Shown here: positions 1-6,623 of the stretch, one piece after another
Layout of the letters: each line of letters begins with the position of its first letter
Numbering within the stretch: position 1 is the stretch's first letter
From: Bacteroidales bacterium
Lineage (GTDB): Bacteria; Bacteroidota; Bacteroidia; Bacteroidales; JAAUTT01
Assembly: GCA_012031335.1 (NCBI GenBank)
Contig: JAAUTT010000146.1
Location: 1 to 8,528, forward strand
DNA length: 8,528 nucleotides
Reading direction: 5' to 3'
Notes under the pieces: model-generated
Databases searched by the model: none
What the model was told of the DNA's origin: nothing
What the model saw: the letters and a program-made list of their open reading frames with translations, nothing else
Translations under genes and position numbers: made by a program

Positions 1-2
1 CC

Positions 3-320
3 CGGGCCCAATGCGGTAATAATCTGGACCGGTGTTATACCGGAATTGAATATAGTAAACAGGAAAAGAAAGGCATCCAAACGTCGTTAGCTGAGTTAAC
101 CTTGCGAACCTTACAAGAAGATTTGAAACTGCAGTTCCCGACCGACCTGGGAATATGGTTAAACGAAAGTATCGGGCAACTAATTCCGGATAACCCGGAA
201 ACTGTATCCTTTTCGAGACTGGAACAGGATTATACTCAAAAATTCGGCACCGATTTTAAAGTGTTATGGAAAAGCAAATCGTTTACAGCAATTAGAGAAG
301 CCGGTTTGCTTGCATTGTAG
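3..320 (+). CDS. C-terminal part of an unrecognised protein (5' end outside window)
   Basis: The frame is open from the left edge (position 3) to the TAG at 318-320, giving about 105 residues of a C-terminus. It should not be started at the internal TTG at 102, because the reading frame upstream is uninterrupted and coding-like (it includes CGNNLDRCYTGIEYSK). The visible part is soluble and mixed in charge, with no membrane segment. A stretch reading FPTDLGIWLNESIGQLIP is followed by a helical-looking tail ending in KSFTAIREAGLLAL. I do not recognise the family and assign no function. The gene converges on the minus-strand HEAT-like gene, with only 24 bases between the two stops and no obvious hairpin between them. 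Confidence 0.7.
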   Translation, partial: RAQCGNNLDRCYTGIEYSKQEKKGIQTSLAELTLRTLQEDLKLQFPTDLGIWLNESIGQLIPDNPETVSFSRLEQDYTQKFGTDFKVLWKSKSFTAIREAGLLAL

Positions 321-344
321 CAAAACACTATTTCACAATTAGCT

Positions 345-878
345 TTAGTTTTTAACCAGTTTTACATCGGTTTCCGATACGATAAGCGTGTTAACCCATG
401 TAAACGCTTCTATACTTCCATGTTTGCTAATGAAATTCAAACTAGAAATAACATCCTCTTTGATAAGGTTGCCATGAGTTGCGAGATGGATATTATTGTA
501 ATAGGTATTTTTAAGCGCTTCGACAATTTCTCCCCTACATTGTTCGCAGTTCAGTGCAACCTTCCATACCTTTTGGATACATTGCCTCGAGGTTATAAAC
601 TTTTCATCGTTGAGTAAACCGATGTAATCGTCAAGAATTTCGGGGAACTTATTTTCCGAATCGCTGGCGCTTAGGTTGGCAAGTAACAAAAATCCTATAC
701 TTCGCTGGTAAGAGTTGTCCGACCTTAATTTCTCAACAAGCATCTGCCAGAAGTCGTAAATCCATGTTACCTTTTTTTCGGTTAGGAACAATAATTTTTG
801 AAAGGCCTCATAGCGCAATTTATTATCCTTGCTCTCGAGAATTTCAAACAGCGCTTCAATTTGAATAAGATTTTCCAT
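345..878 (-). CDS. HEAT/Armadillo-like helical repeat protein, hypothetical
   Basis: This is a 177-residue protein beginning MENLIQIEAL. I start it at the ATG at 878; the longer in-frame possibility begins at a TTG at 914 and adds only 12 unremarkable residues. The bases just upstream are purine-rich (GAAAGAAAAAGA), as is common for leaders in this phylum. The whole protein reads as consecutive amphipathic helix pairs: residues about 5-33, 38-70, 78-115 and 120-160. It contains HEAT-type phrases such as LRYEAFQKLLFL and YQRSIGFLLLANLS. Such solenoids usually serve as protein-binding scaffolds; no catalytic motif, signal peptide or membrane segment is visible. It is on the same strand as, and downstream of, the FrnE-like gene, separated by about 95 bases, so co-transcription is possible. 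The repeat assignment is from pattern only, and its partner is unknown. Confidence 0.65.
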   Translation of the reverse strand: MENLIQIEALFEILESKDNKLRYEAFQKLLFLTEKKVTWIYDFWQMLVEKLRSDNSYQRSIGFLLLANLSASDSENKFPEILDDYIGLLNDEKFITSRQCIQKVWKVALNCEQCRGEIVEALKNTYYNNIHLATHGNLIKEDVISSLNFISKHGSIEAFTWVNTLIVSETDVKLVKN

Positions 879-972
879 TCTTTTTCTTTCGAAGATACTA
901 ATGCATTTTGTCAACCTTATGTCAACATATTACATCGAAAGTTACAAAAAAGCTGAAAAACAGAAATCAGGA

Positions 973-1666
973 TTATAAGTTATCACGAACCATGAAAAAT
1001 TTCGGTTTATCGTCTGAAGACTCGGATTCCGATGCTTTAATCAAGGCCCGCAGAAATGTTTCGGGAGCCTGTGCACCAATAACGGAGAATTTTTTCATTG
1101 AAAAGAAAAAAAGGGACGACCCCTGTTATTCTTAGTTCGCGGGCATAAGCCTCGTCCATCCGGACATTATCGTTGTAGTTATCACTGCTGAACAATTCAT
1201 CCATTTCCGTTTCGGGTAATCCAGCTTCCTTACCCAGAATAACCAGGGTAGATATATCGGCAATATTCAATCCGTCAGTAAAATAAGCTTTAAACAGGCG
1301 TTCTTCCATATCGTGCTGCAGGTGATACTTTTTGGCAAAATGTGCCAATCGGTGAGCATTAAACGAATTGGCGACTATGCCTTTATCAAAGTTAAATTCC
1401 AATCCCAGCATTTTAGCCTGCTGAACAACCTGCTGGTGAGCCTGTACCGATTGCTCCAGTGTCATTCCTTTTTGTTCCGCAAGATGATCGTAGACACTTC
1501 TGCCGGGCTGTGTCACCAGATAGGGGTCCAGTTCAAAACTATGCCATTCCACCTCAACATTTTCTTTGTTGTGAAACTGCTTCCATGCTGCTTCAAATCT
1601 CCTCTTGCCCAGATAGCAAAAAGGGCAGCGTATATCCGACCAAATATCAATCTTAATCTTACTCAT
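973..1666 (-). CDS. FrnE/DsbA-family thiol oxidoreductase (2-hydroxychromene-2-carboxylate isomerase-like), frameshifted near the C-terminus
   Basis: The product begins MSKIKIDIWSDIRCPFC and carries the CPFC dithiol motif at residues 14-17 on a thioredoxin-like fold. An inserted helical domain follows (residues about 45-165), as in the DSBA-like thioredoxin family. There is no signal peptide, so it is a cytosolic FrnE-type protein, probably acting in thiol-disulfide exchange; the substrate is unknown. As written, the frame runs to a stop at 1037 and ends in a non-family tail after PFFLFNEK. Removing one base from the six-T run at 1090-1095 (A-run on the coding strand) restores FSVIGAQAPETFLRAL and a stop at 973-975, giving about 230 residues, normal for FrnE. 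Just before the break, the cis-proline loop reads RITGVVPFF where GITGVPFF would be expected, hinting at further small errors. The start is supported by a purine-rich site upstream. Confidence 0.85.
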
Positions 1667-1670
1667 AGCA

Positions 1671-1678
1671 TCCCCCTT
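1671..1678 (-). promoter_or_regulatory. Shine-Dalgarno-like site of the FrnE gene
   Basis: On the minus strand AAGGGGGA lies four bases upstream of the ATG at 1666, a near-ideal match to the anti-Shine-Dalgarno sequence. Most genes in this window lack such a site, so it stands out, and it fixes the FrnE start codon. Confidence 0.55.
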
Positions 1679-1906
1679 AATAAATTATATCAATCCTTTA
1701 CATAGCAACTCAGGGATAAAATTGTTCGAAACGGAGAAATGTTTTGCATCAGGAATCGGCCCAGGGAAAAGGCACTTATTTGGGTAGGAAGTTCTTTTGC
1801 CTGCTTATACGAATCAGTATTGAGAGACAGGATGCCAACAGAAGAAACAGGAGTGGTAATATAATTCCATCATAAGATTCGGATGTTTTTAAACTCACAA
1901 ATGCAA

Positions 1907-1986
1907 TTTAAACACAAAGACACAATAACACACAGTATTGATATTATGCAATTTCCATTCGTGGCTATAGTGTCTTCGTGTTTAAA
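1907..1986. repeat. Imperfect inverted repeat, REP-like palindromic element
   Basis: The arm at 1907-1923 (TTTAAACACAAAGACAC) is matched by its reverse complement at 1970-1986 (GTGTCTTCGTGTTTAAA) at 16 of 17 positions, with a 46-base spacer. The ACACAAAGACAC core resembles the short dispersed CACAAAG-type palindromes that recur between genes in many Bacteroidota and other phyla; that resemblance is from memory. No long T-tract follows the second arm in a way that would make it a clean terminator, although AAAAAAA follows at 1984-1990. Confidence 0.65.
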
Positions 1987-2030
1987 AAAAACTTTTTGAA
2001 GCAGCCTTTTAGTAAATAAGCATAACATCT

Positions 2031-2148
2031 GGTCGACAGACCACAGTCAACGGTCCACAGCCAATGCAGCTTTGAAAAATAACCCTGCCTTTTAAAATTT
2101 GATCTGATTAGCTGTTGGCTATGGTCTGACGTCTGTGGTCTGACGACT
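2031..2148. repeat. Second imperfect inverted repeat with internal tandem units
   Basis: The 34-base arms at 2031-2064 and 2115-2148 are reverse-complementary at 26 of 34 positions by my hand alignment, around a 50-base spacer. The right arm includes a tandem pair of 14-base units, GGTCTGACGTCTGT and GGTCTGACGACTGT, at 2123-2150 (13 of 14 identical). The left arm is built from related GACAGACCACAG and GGTCCACAGCC pieces. The composition differs from the surrounding AT-rich sequence. Such TGGTCTGTGG-type palindromes occur as dispersed intergenic elements in Bacteroidota (from memory). It lies about 60 bases past the stop of the aldo/keto reductase gene, so a structured transcript end is also possible. 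Confidence 0.65.
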
Positions 2149-2206
2149 GTAAACAAAACTATTCCTTAAATGCCTAATTCAAAAACTATTTAGAACACAG
2201 CCTCAT

Positions 2207-3103
2207 TTACGATTTCAGAATTCTGTTTACTCTTGCAATGGCATCGTCTACCTGTTCATGGCTTTCCATGCCAAGGGTCATAGCGTGCACATTTCCACTT
2301 TTAAGGACATACTGCAAAGATTTTTCGCGGTCATCCTCCTGGACAAGCTCGCCACATCCGAATATTTTCATTCCGATTACACCTTTTCCGTTTAGTTTAG
2401 CTGTTTCCAGCACCTTCATCACATCTTCGGGTTTACCATCCATTTTGGCACCCTGATGGTTAATACGAGCCAGAAGCACATCCACCCAAGGGTTTCGGGC
2501 AGCTTCAACCATGGCTTCCATGTTATGACACGATATACCAACGGTTTTGATTATTCCTTTGGCTTTTGCTTCGGAAAGTGCGTCCATATAGCTTTTATAC
2601 TCACTGGTCCACTGCCCGTTAACCATACAATGCAGGAGAAGGATATCAATGTAATCGGTTCCAAGTTCTTTCCGGAAACGATCGAGACTTACATCAAAGG
2701 GTTCGGTATCATACCATCCTTTATGGCTATATGTCATTACCTTGGTGAGCACGGTAACTTTTTCGCGCGGCATTACCTTTAAGGCTTCGCGGGTATAAGT
2801 GTGAGAGCCATACATGTCGGCGGTATCAAAAAAACGTATGCCACGGTCGAAACAATGTTGTGACAAAGCAACAAATTTCTGAGTACCCAGGCGTGTTTGG
2901 TTCGATTCTCTTTTCCAGCCGTTTGAACCCGTTCCAAGAGCAATTCTGGAAACATTCAGACCAGAATTACCTAGCTTAACCATATCAACCGTTTCGGGCA
3001 TTTTGAAATTTGTCCCTGTAAATCCGGTCGACAAAGCAGCATATCCAAACATACCAGCTGCACTGGTATGGATAAAATCCCGGCGATTTAATTTCTTGTC
3101 CAT
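2207..3103 (-). CDS. Aldo/keto reductase with twin-arginine (Tat) export signal
   Basis: The protein has 298 residues. The N-terminus (KLNRRDFIHTSAAGMFGYAAL) is a Tat-type signal, with RR at residues 7-8 followed by a weakly hydrophobic segment, so the folded enzyme is probably exported or held at the inner membrane. The rest is an aldo/keto reductase TIM barrel. The catalytic tetrad is visible as Asp93 and Tyr98 (FFDTADMYG), Lys121 (LTKV) and His158 (LLLHC). The family reduces carbonyl groups with NAD(P)H; the substrate here is unknown. Export by Tat fits an enzyme that binds its nucleotide cofactor before translocation. The start is the ATG at 3103, directly before the signal. The small lysine-rich gene and its terminator lie upstream, so this gene is probably transcribed separately from the second reductase. 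The second reductase is of a different subfamily, so they are not a recent duplication. Confidence 0.92.
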   Translation of the reverse strand: MDKKLNRRDFIHTSAAGMFGYAALSTGFTGTNFKMPETVDMVKLGNSGLNVSRIALGTGSNGWKRESNQTRLGTQKFVALSQHCFDRGIRFFDTADMYGSHTYTREALKVMPREKVTVLTKVMTYSHKGWYDTEPFDVSLDRFRKELGTDYIDILLLHCMVNGQWTSEYKSYMDALSEAKAKGIIKTVGISCHNMEAMVEAARNPWVDVLLARINHQGAKMDGKPEDVMKVLETAKLNGKGVIGMKIFGCGELVQEDDREKSLQYVLKSGNVHAMTLGMESHEQVDDAIARVNRILKS

Positions 3104-3202
3104 TTTTGGTTAAGTTAGGGATGGAAAATTGAAAATCCATCAGGTGTAAGTAAAATAAAGCAGTTGAATTTACAAAATTCAGTAAAGCATAGCGCTAAAA
3201 TT

Positions 3203-3229
3203 AAAAAAAGAGGATGTTTATCCTCTTTT
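3203..3229 (-). terminator. Rho-independent terminator of the small lysine-rich gene
   Basis: A perfect 10-bp stem (3206-3215 with 3220-3229) closes a four-base loop. On the minus strand it ends in an uninterrupted seven-T run (complement of 3203-3209). The upstream arm overlaps the stop codon of the small gene at 3228-3230, so the hairpin lies exactly at its end. The U-tract and A-tract symmetry could also let it work weakly in the plus direction, but no plus-strand gene ends here. Confidence 0.8.
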
Positions 3230-3326
3230 ATTTTCCCTTTTTTCTTTTTTTTGCTGCTCTTTTTTCTTTTAATGACTTTTCAGGCTCTTTTTTGCCCTTT
3301 TCTTTGGTTGGTGCTTTGTTTCCCAT
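3228..3326 (-). CDS. Small lysine-rich basic protein, 32 residues
   Basis: An ATG at 3326 opens a 32-codon frame ending in TAA at 3228-3230. The product starts MGNKAPTKEKGKKEPEK and continues SLKEKRAAKKRKKGK. It is about half lysine plus arginine, with several glutamates, and no aromatic or cysteine residues. It is likely disordered or a single charged helix, and may bind nucleic acid or ribosomes, but that is inference only. The KSLKEKRAAKK core resembles short basic proteins I recall from several bacterial phyla, which I cannot verify here. The best evidence that the gene is real is its position: a strong intrinsic terminator on the same strand begins at the stop codon. It lies 130 bases downstream of the second aldo/keto reductase and could be its last operon member or have its own promoter. 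A caveat is that A-rich DNA yields lysine-rich frames by chance. Confidence 0.6.
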   Translation of the reverse strand: MGNKAPTKEKGKKEPEKSLKEKRAAKKRKKGK

Positions 3327-3456
3327 AATGCAAAGGTTTTAAAATGACTGAATTAAAAACGCTATCCATTTGAACTGATAAATGACTTTAATTCGTATGT
3401 GCAATATAATTAATTTTTAACAAAAAAATATCAAAATTATCAGTCACATTTATGAA

Positions 3457-4446
3457 CTACCTGTTAACGGAATGCATCATGGTTTCGGGATACCGGGTTC
3501 CTGAAACTGCATTGCGCGGCAAAATTGCCTCAATTTCGTCAAGTTCCTTTGCGGTAAAACTAAGTTTAACAGCTCCGGCATTCTCTTCCAGGAATTTAAT
3601 TCTCTTGGTTCCGGGAATAGGAAAGATATGATCCCCCTGCGCCAATACCCAGGCCAGGGCAAGTTGAGAAGCAGTGCAATTTTTCTTGCTGGCTATTTCT
3701 TCAACAGTTTTTACCAGTTGTAGGTTTTTTTCAAAATTCTCCCCCTGAAAGCGAGGCGAGAACAGGCGATAGTCATCCGGATCGAAATCGTTTACCGACC
3801 TTATCTGACCCGTAAGAAATCCTCTTCCTAAGGGGCTGTATGAAACAAAGGCAATTCCCAGTTCTTTGGTAAGCTCAAGTACATCATCTTCAGGATCGCG
3901 GCTCCAGAGAGAATATTCGGTTTGCAAAGCCGTCAACGGATGGATGGCATTTGCCCTGCGAATAGTGGCAGCCGAAGCTTCCGACAGTCCAATACCCTTT
4001 ATCTTACCTTCCTTCACCAGTTGAGACATAGCACCAACCGTTTCTTCAATGGGTGTATCCGGATCGACCCTATGCAGATAATACAGATCGATTACCTCAA
4101 CTCCGAGTCTTTTCAGGCTCCCTTCGCACGACTTTTTAACGTAGTCGGGTTTCCCGTTGATGCCCCTTTTGGAAGGATCGGCCGGATCTCTCACAATTCC
4201 AAATTTTGTTGCCAGGGTAATTTGCTGTCGTATCCCATGAATTGCCTTACCCACAAGTTCTTCGTTTGTATAAGGCCCATACATGTCGGCAGTATCAAGA
4301 AAAGTAATACCCAGATCCAAAGCTCTGTGAATGGTTGCTATAGATTCCCGGTCGTCGCGTTTTCCATAAAAATCGCTCATACCCATGCACCCCAAACCCA
4401 ATTGCGATGCATATAATCCCTGAGATCCCAATGGTTTTATATTCAT
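3457..4446 (-). CDS. Cytosolic aldo/keto reductase, YakC/AKR13-like
   Basis: This is a full-length 329-residue aldo/keto reductase beginning [22 protein letters not shown], without a signal peptide. The tetrad residues are Asp51 and Tyr56 ([18 protein letters not shown]), Lys81 (LATKFG) and His125 (YYLHRVD). Further family marks are GIGLSEAS at about 151-158, [12 protein letters not shown] at 175-186, [11 protein letters not shown] at 203-213 and the NADPH phosphate-binding segment [13 protein letters not shown] at 277-289. This pattern belongs to the large group of NADPH-dependent reductases related to YakC, which act on aldehydes, ketones or oxidised sugars; the physiological substrate cannot be read from sequence. 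It is transcribed away from the MBL hydrolase gene, with 163 bases between the divergent starts. The small lysine-rich gene follows it downstream on the same strand. Confidence 0.95.
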   Translation of the reverse strand: MNIKPLGSQGLYASQLGLGCMGMSDFYGKRDDRESIATIHRALDLGITFLDTADMYGPYTNEELVGKAIHGIRQQITLATKFGIVRDPADPSKRGINGKPDYVKKSCEGSLKRLGVEVIDLYYLHRVDPDTPIEETVGAMSQLVKEGKIKGIGLSEASAATIRRANAIHPLTALQTEYSLWSRDPEDDVLELTKELGIAFVSYSPLGRGFLTGQIRSVNDFDPDDYRLFSPRFQGENFEKNLQLVKTVEEIASKKNCTASQLALAWVLAQGDHIFPIPGTKRIKFLEENAGAVKLSFTAKELDEIEAILPRNAVSGTRYPETMMHSVNR

Positions 4447-4552
4447 AATCGAAAATTTTATTTTGGTAATTAAAAATCAAAGATGCTTATCTAACAGTTT
4501 GGATATACTATTGTTTTTTATAAAGACACCTGTTAATTACCATGAGTTTGTT

Positions 4553-4560
4553 TAATTTTG
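4553..4560 (+). promoter_or_regulatory. Candidate -7 element of a Bacteroidetes-type promoter for the MBL hydrolase
   Basis: TAATTTTG matches the TAnnTTTG -7 consensus completely and lies 49 bases before the ATG at 4610, giving a leader of roughly 40 bases. The -33 position shows no good TTTG at the usual 19-base spacing, so only half of the promoter is recognisable. Confidence 0.35.
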
Positions 4561-4609
4561 TTTACCTGTTCATATAATTTAAAGATGGGACATATAAAAC
4601 CCGAAAAAT

Positions 4610-5336
4610 ATGAGAAACATATTATTTATAGCAGTATTGAGCCTGATAGTTAACTATACAGCTACTGCCCAGCAAAAGTTTGAAACAGAGGCTTTCCCTA
4701 CCTCCAAGGGAAAATTAACGATCACCTTTATTGGCCATGGTACACTTATGTTCGATTTTAACGGCACCATCATCCATGTGGACCCGTGGACAAAACTAGC
4801 TGATTACACCCGGCTTCCGAAAGCCGATATTATACTTGTAACACATCACCATGGCGACCATTACGATACCACAGCTATCAGGCAAATTACCAAGGAGACC
4901 ACTACACTGGTTGTCAATACTTATATCAACGAAAATTCAGGTGAGGGAGAAATAATGAGAAATGGCGATATAAAAACATTTCATGATATTAAAATTGAGG
5001 CTGTTCTGGCCTACAACACCACTCCAGGCAGAGACAAATTTCATCCCAAAGGACGGGATAACGGTTATATCCTGAATTTTGGCAACAGACGGGGTGTATG
5101 TAGCAGGCGATACCGAAGATATTCCCGAAATGGCATTTCTGAAAAATATCTATATAGCATTTCTTCCTATGAATCAGCCATACACCATGTTACCTGAGCA
5201 GGTTGTGAAAGCAGCAACAATGTTCAACCCCAAAATTCTATATCCTTACCATTACGGTGAAACGGATGTTACTAAGCTTACGACGCTTATGGCAGCCCAC
5301 CCGGAAATTGATGTACGCATCAAGCCCATGCAGTAA
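4610..5336 (+). CDS. Exported metallo-beta-lactamase-fold hydrolase (UlaG-like), frameshifted
   Basis: The first 20 residues are a Sec signal peptide (hydrophobic core LFIAVLSLIVNY, probable cleavage after TATA before QQKF), so the protein should be periplasmic or envelope-located. The mature part starts like a UlaG-type beta-lactamase fold (ITFIGHGTLMFDFNG, HVDPW). It carries the metal motif THHHGDH at 78-84 (HxHxDH: His79, His81, Asp83, His84) and a further histidine in FHPKGRDNGYIL. After GYILNFGNR the written frame leaves the family and stops at 5195-5197. The other frame, from about 5095 to 5336, continues the family with VYVAGDTEDIPE, FLPMNQPYTM and YPYHYGETD. Deleting one G from the run at 5091-5094 joins them as GNRRVYVAGD and gives 241 residues, a normal length. 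Probable role: hydrolysis of a phosphate or lactone ester; the substrate is unknown. It is divergent from the cytosolic aldo/keto reductase. Confidence 0.88.
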
Positions 5337-5444
5337 TGCCGAATTAACCAGCTTTCAGTTAAACGAAAATAACAAACCGGAAAGCCCTTGCTCTTAAGTA
5401 TTTATTTTTTACCTAACTTGTTACCAAACTTTTAACCAACTTCT

Positions 5445-6611
5445 ATGAAAAAAAACTTAACGGGTTTGTCACGAAGGAATTTCGTTAAAACATCTGTGCT
5501 TACCGGGATAGGTACAGTTTTAGTATCAAGGTCGGATGCTACCATTAACAGTTTGAGCAGTCTTGCCAAACCATCGACAAATATTGCCGATGCCCTGAAA
5601 TATACGCGCAACAGCAAATCCTTACCCGGGCTTTTTCCGGGCAAGGTAGCCGAAGTATTTCATTCAAAAAGTGTTGTCGAGAAAAAGATATCGCAGGAAA
5701 TAGTTGAAGAAATGCTGACCAAAGGTATGCTTGAACTTACCGGAGCAAAAAAGATTGAGAAAGCATGGTCGATGTTTGTTAAGCCGGGTGAGAAAATCGG
5801 ATTAAAAGTTAATCCGGTAGCCGGCAAAGATCTTTCCACAAGTCTTGAAATTGTAAAAGCGGTGATTGGACAGCTTGTGAGATGTGGTATTCAGAAAAGC
5901 GACATCCTGATATGGGACCGTCGGGAGTTTGAGATGCACGAAGTTGGGTTCACGGAACAGAACTTCCCTGGAATTAAAATAATAGGAACCGAATGTAAAG
6001 ACGAACAGGGCTCTTTTGTTGATGCAAACGGTAAACTCTATGGGGAGGAAAGAATAGACAAAAACTGGTTCTACTGGGCCGACGTGGAAGGCAAATACGA
6101 TGCCGAGACACTTCCCTATATGGTAAATGAAGGGAAAAACTCATACTTCAGTAAGATATGTACAGAGATGGTCGATAAAATTATCAATATCCCCATTCTT
6201 AAAAATGCAGGAGCCTCGGTTACCCTGTGCTTGAAAAACCTCGCCTATGGCGCTGTTTCCAACACAGGCCGGTTACACGAACAACTCTGGGCCGATACAT
6301 GCGCCGAAGTGTGTGCCTTCCCTCCCATCCGCGACAAGGTGGTGCTCAATATCCTCGACGGCTTTATAGGCTGTTATCAGGGCGGACCGGCTGCCAATCT
6401 GCAGTTCATCACCAATTTTAATACCCTGCTTATTGGAACGGACCCAGTAGCTGTAGACCGCGTAGGCTATGAGATAATATTCAAAAAACGCGTAGAAGAA
6501 AATATACAAAAAGAAGAATCGCCACGCGGAAGAACATTTTTGGAGATGGCTGAAAAACTTGAATTAGGTGTTGCCGACATAAAAAAATTGACCACAGGAA
6601 AATCAAATTAG
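5445..6611 (+). CDS. DUF362 family protein with Tat signal
   Basis: The protein has 388 residues. The N-terminus (LSRRNFVKTSVLTGIGTVLV) is a twin-arginine signal with SRRNF at residues 9-13, so the mature protein is likely exported in folded form. The body matches the DUF362 pattern: KPGEKIGLKVNPVAG at 113-127, IINIPILKNAG around 246-256, LCLKNLAYGAVSNTGRLH at 261-278, NILDGFIGCYQGGP at 302-315 and LLIGTDPVAVDRVGYEII near 328-345. No ferredoxin-type cysteine cluster is present, unlike DUF362 proteins fused to 4Fe-4S domains; the seven cysteines are scattered. The biochemical role of this group is not established to my knowledge. Use of Tat suggests a cofactor bound before export. It is followed after 12 bases by the DUF6599-like gene, with which it very probably forms an operon. 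The start ATG at 5445 directly precedes the signal. Confidence 0.9.
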   Translation: MKKNLTGLSRRNFVKTSVLTGIGTVLVSRSDATINSLSSLAKPSTNIADALKYTRNSKSLPGLFPGKVAEVFHSKSVVEKKISQEIVEEMLTKGMLELTGAKKIEKAWSMFVKPGEKIGLKVNPVAGKDLSTSLEIVKAVIGQLVRCGIQKSDILIWDRREFEMHEVGFTEQNFPGIKIIGTECKDEQGSFVDANGKLYGEERIDKNWFYWADVEGKYDAETLPYMVNEGKNSYFSKICTEMVDKIINIPILKNAGASVTLCLKNLAYGAVSNTGRLHEQLWADTCAEVCAFPPIRDKVVLNILDGFIGCYQGGPAANLQFITNFNTLLIGTDPVAVDRVGYEIIFKKRVEENIQKEESPRGRTFLEMAEKLELGVADIKKLTTGKSN

Positions 6612-6623
6612 GCTGATGCTTCG

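Larger units (their letters stand above)
1679..2206. other. Long intergenic region with two palindromic repeat elements
   Basis: This stretch of about 530 bases separates the FrnE gene from the Tat-type aldo/keto reductase, both on the minus strand. It contains no convincing conserved gene. Its right-hand half is taken up by two independent inverted repeats (1907-1986 and 2031-2148). The left half (1679-1900) holds only a 40-codon minus-strand frame with one hydrophobic segment (1776-1898), for which support is weak. The upstream region of the FrnE gene must lie within the left part, but I could not pick out a good promoter. Confidence 0.6.

Noticed and set aside
1..10. GC-rich CCCGGGCCC at the window edge, possible cloning or adapter residue
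   Set aside because: It reads in frame with the partial gene that follows, and a single 9-base motif is not evidence of vector.
912..927. Two TTGACA copies on the minus strand upstream of the HEAT-like gene, resembling -35 boxes
   Set aside because: No TATAAT-like element at 17 bases, and the Bacteroidetes primary sigma factor uses a different consensus.
908..1135. 75-residue plus-strand frame (MSTLCQHITSKV...)
   Set aside because: It is antisense to the restored C-terminus of the FrnE gene, whose other frame gives a strongly family-like peptide; no independent coding signal.
1313..1705. 130-residue plus-strand frame opposite the FrnE gene
   Set aside because: Shadow of the minus-strand gene; cysteine- and phenylalanine-rich composition without any domain pattern.
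1965..2156. 63-residue minus-strand frame across the intergenic repeats
   Set aside because: It is composed largely of the two palindromic elements read through; repeat DNA rather than a gene.
3119..3140. Near-palindrome ATGGAAAATTGAAAATCCAT upstream of the Tat-type reductase
   Set aside because: Only five terminal base pairs are complementary; too weak to call an operator or hairpin.
3922..4416. 164-residue plus-strand frame
   Set aside because: It lies wholly antisense to the cytosolic aldo/keto reductase, which has all catalytic residues; no domain visible in the antisense frame.
5349..5387. GCTTTC...GAAAGC inverted repeat after the MBL hydrolase
   Set aside because: Only six base pairs with a long AT-rich spacer and no T-tract; not a credible terminator.
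5432..5644. 70-residue minus-strand frame opposite the start of the DUF362 gene
   Set aside because: The plus strand encodes a clear Tat signal and DUF362 start here; the minus frame has no family features.
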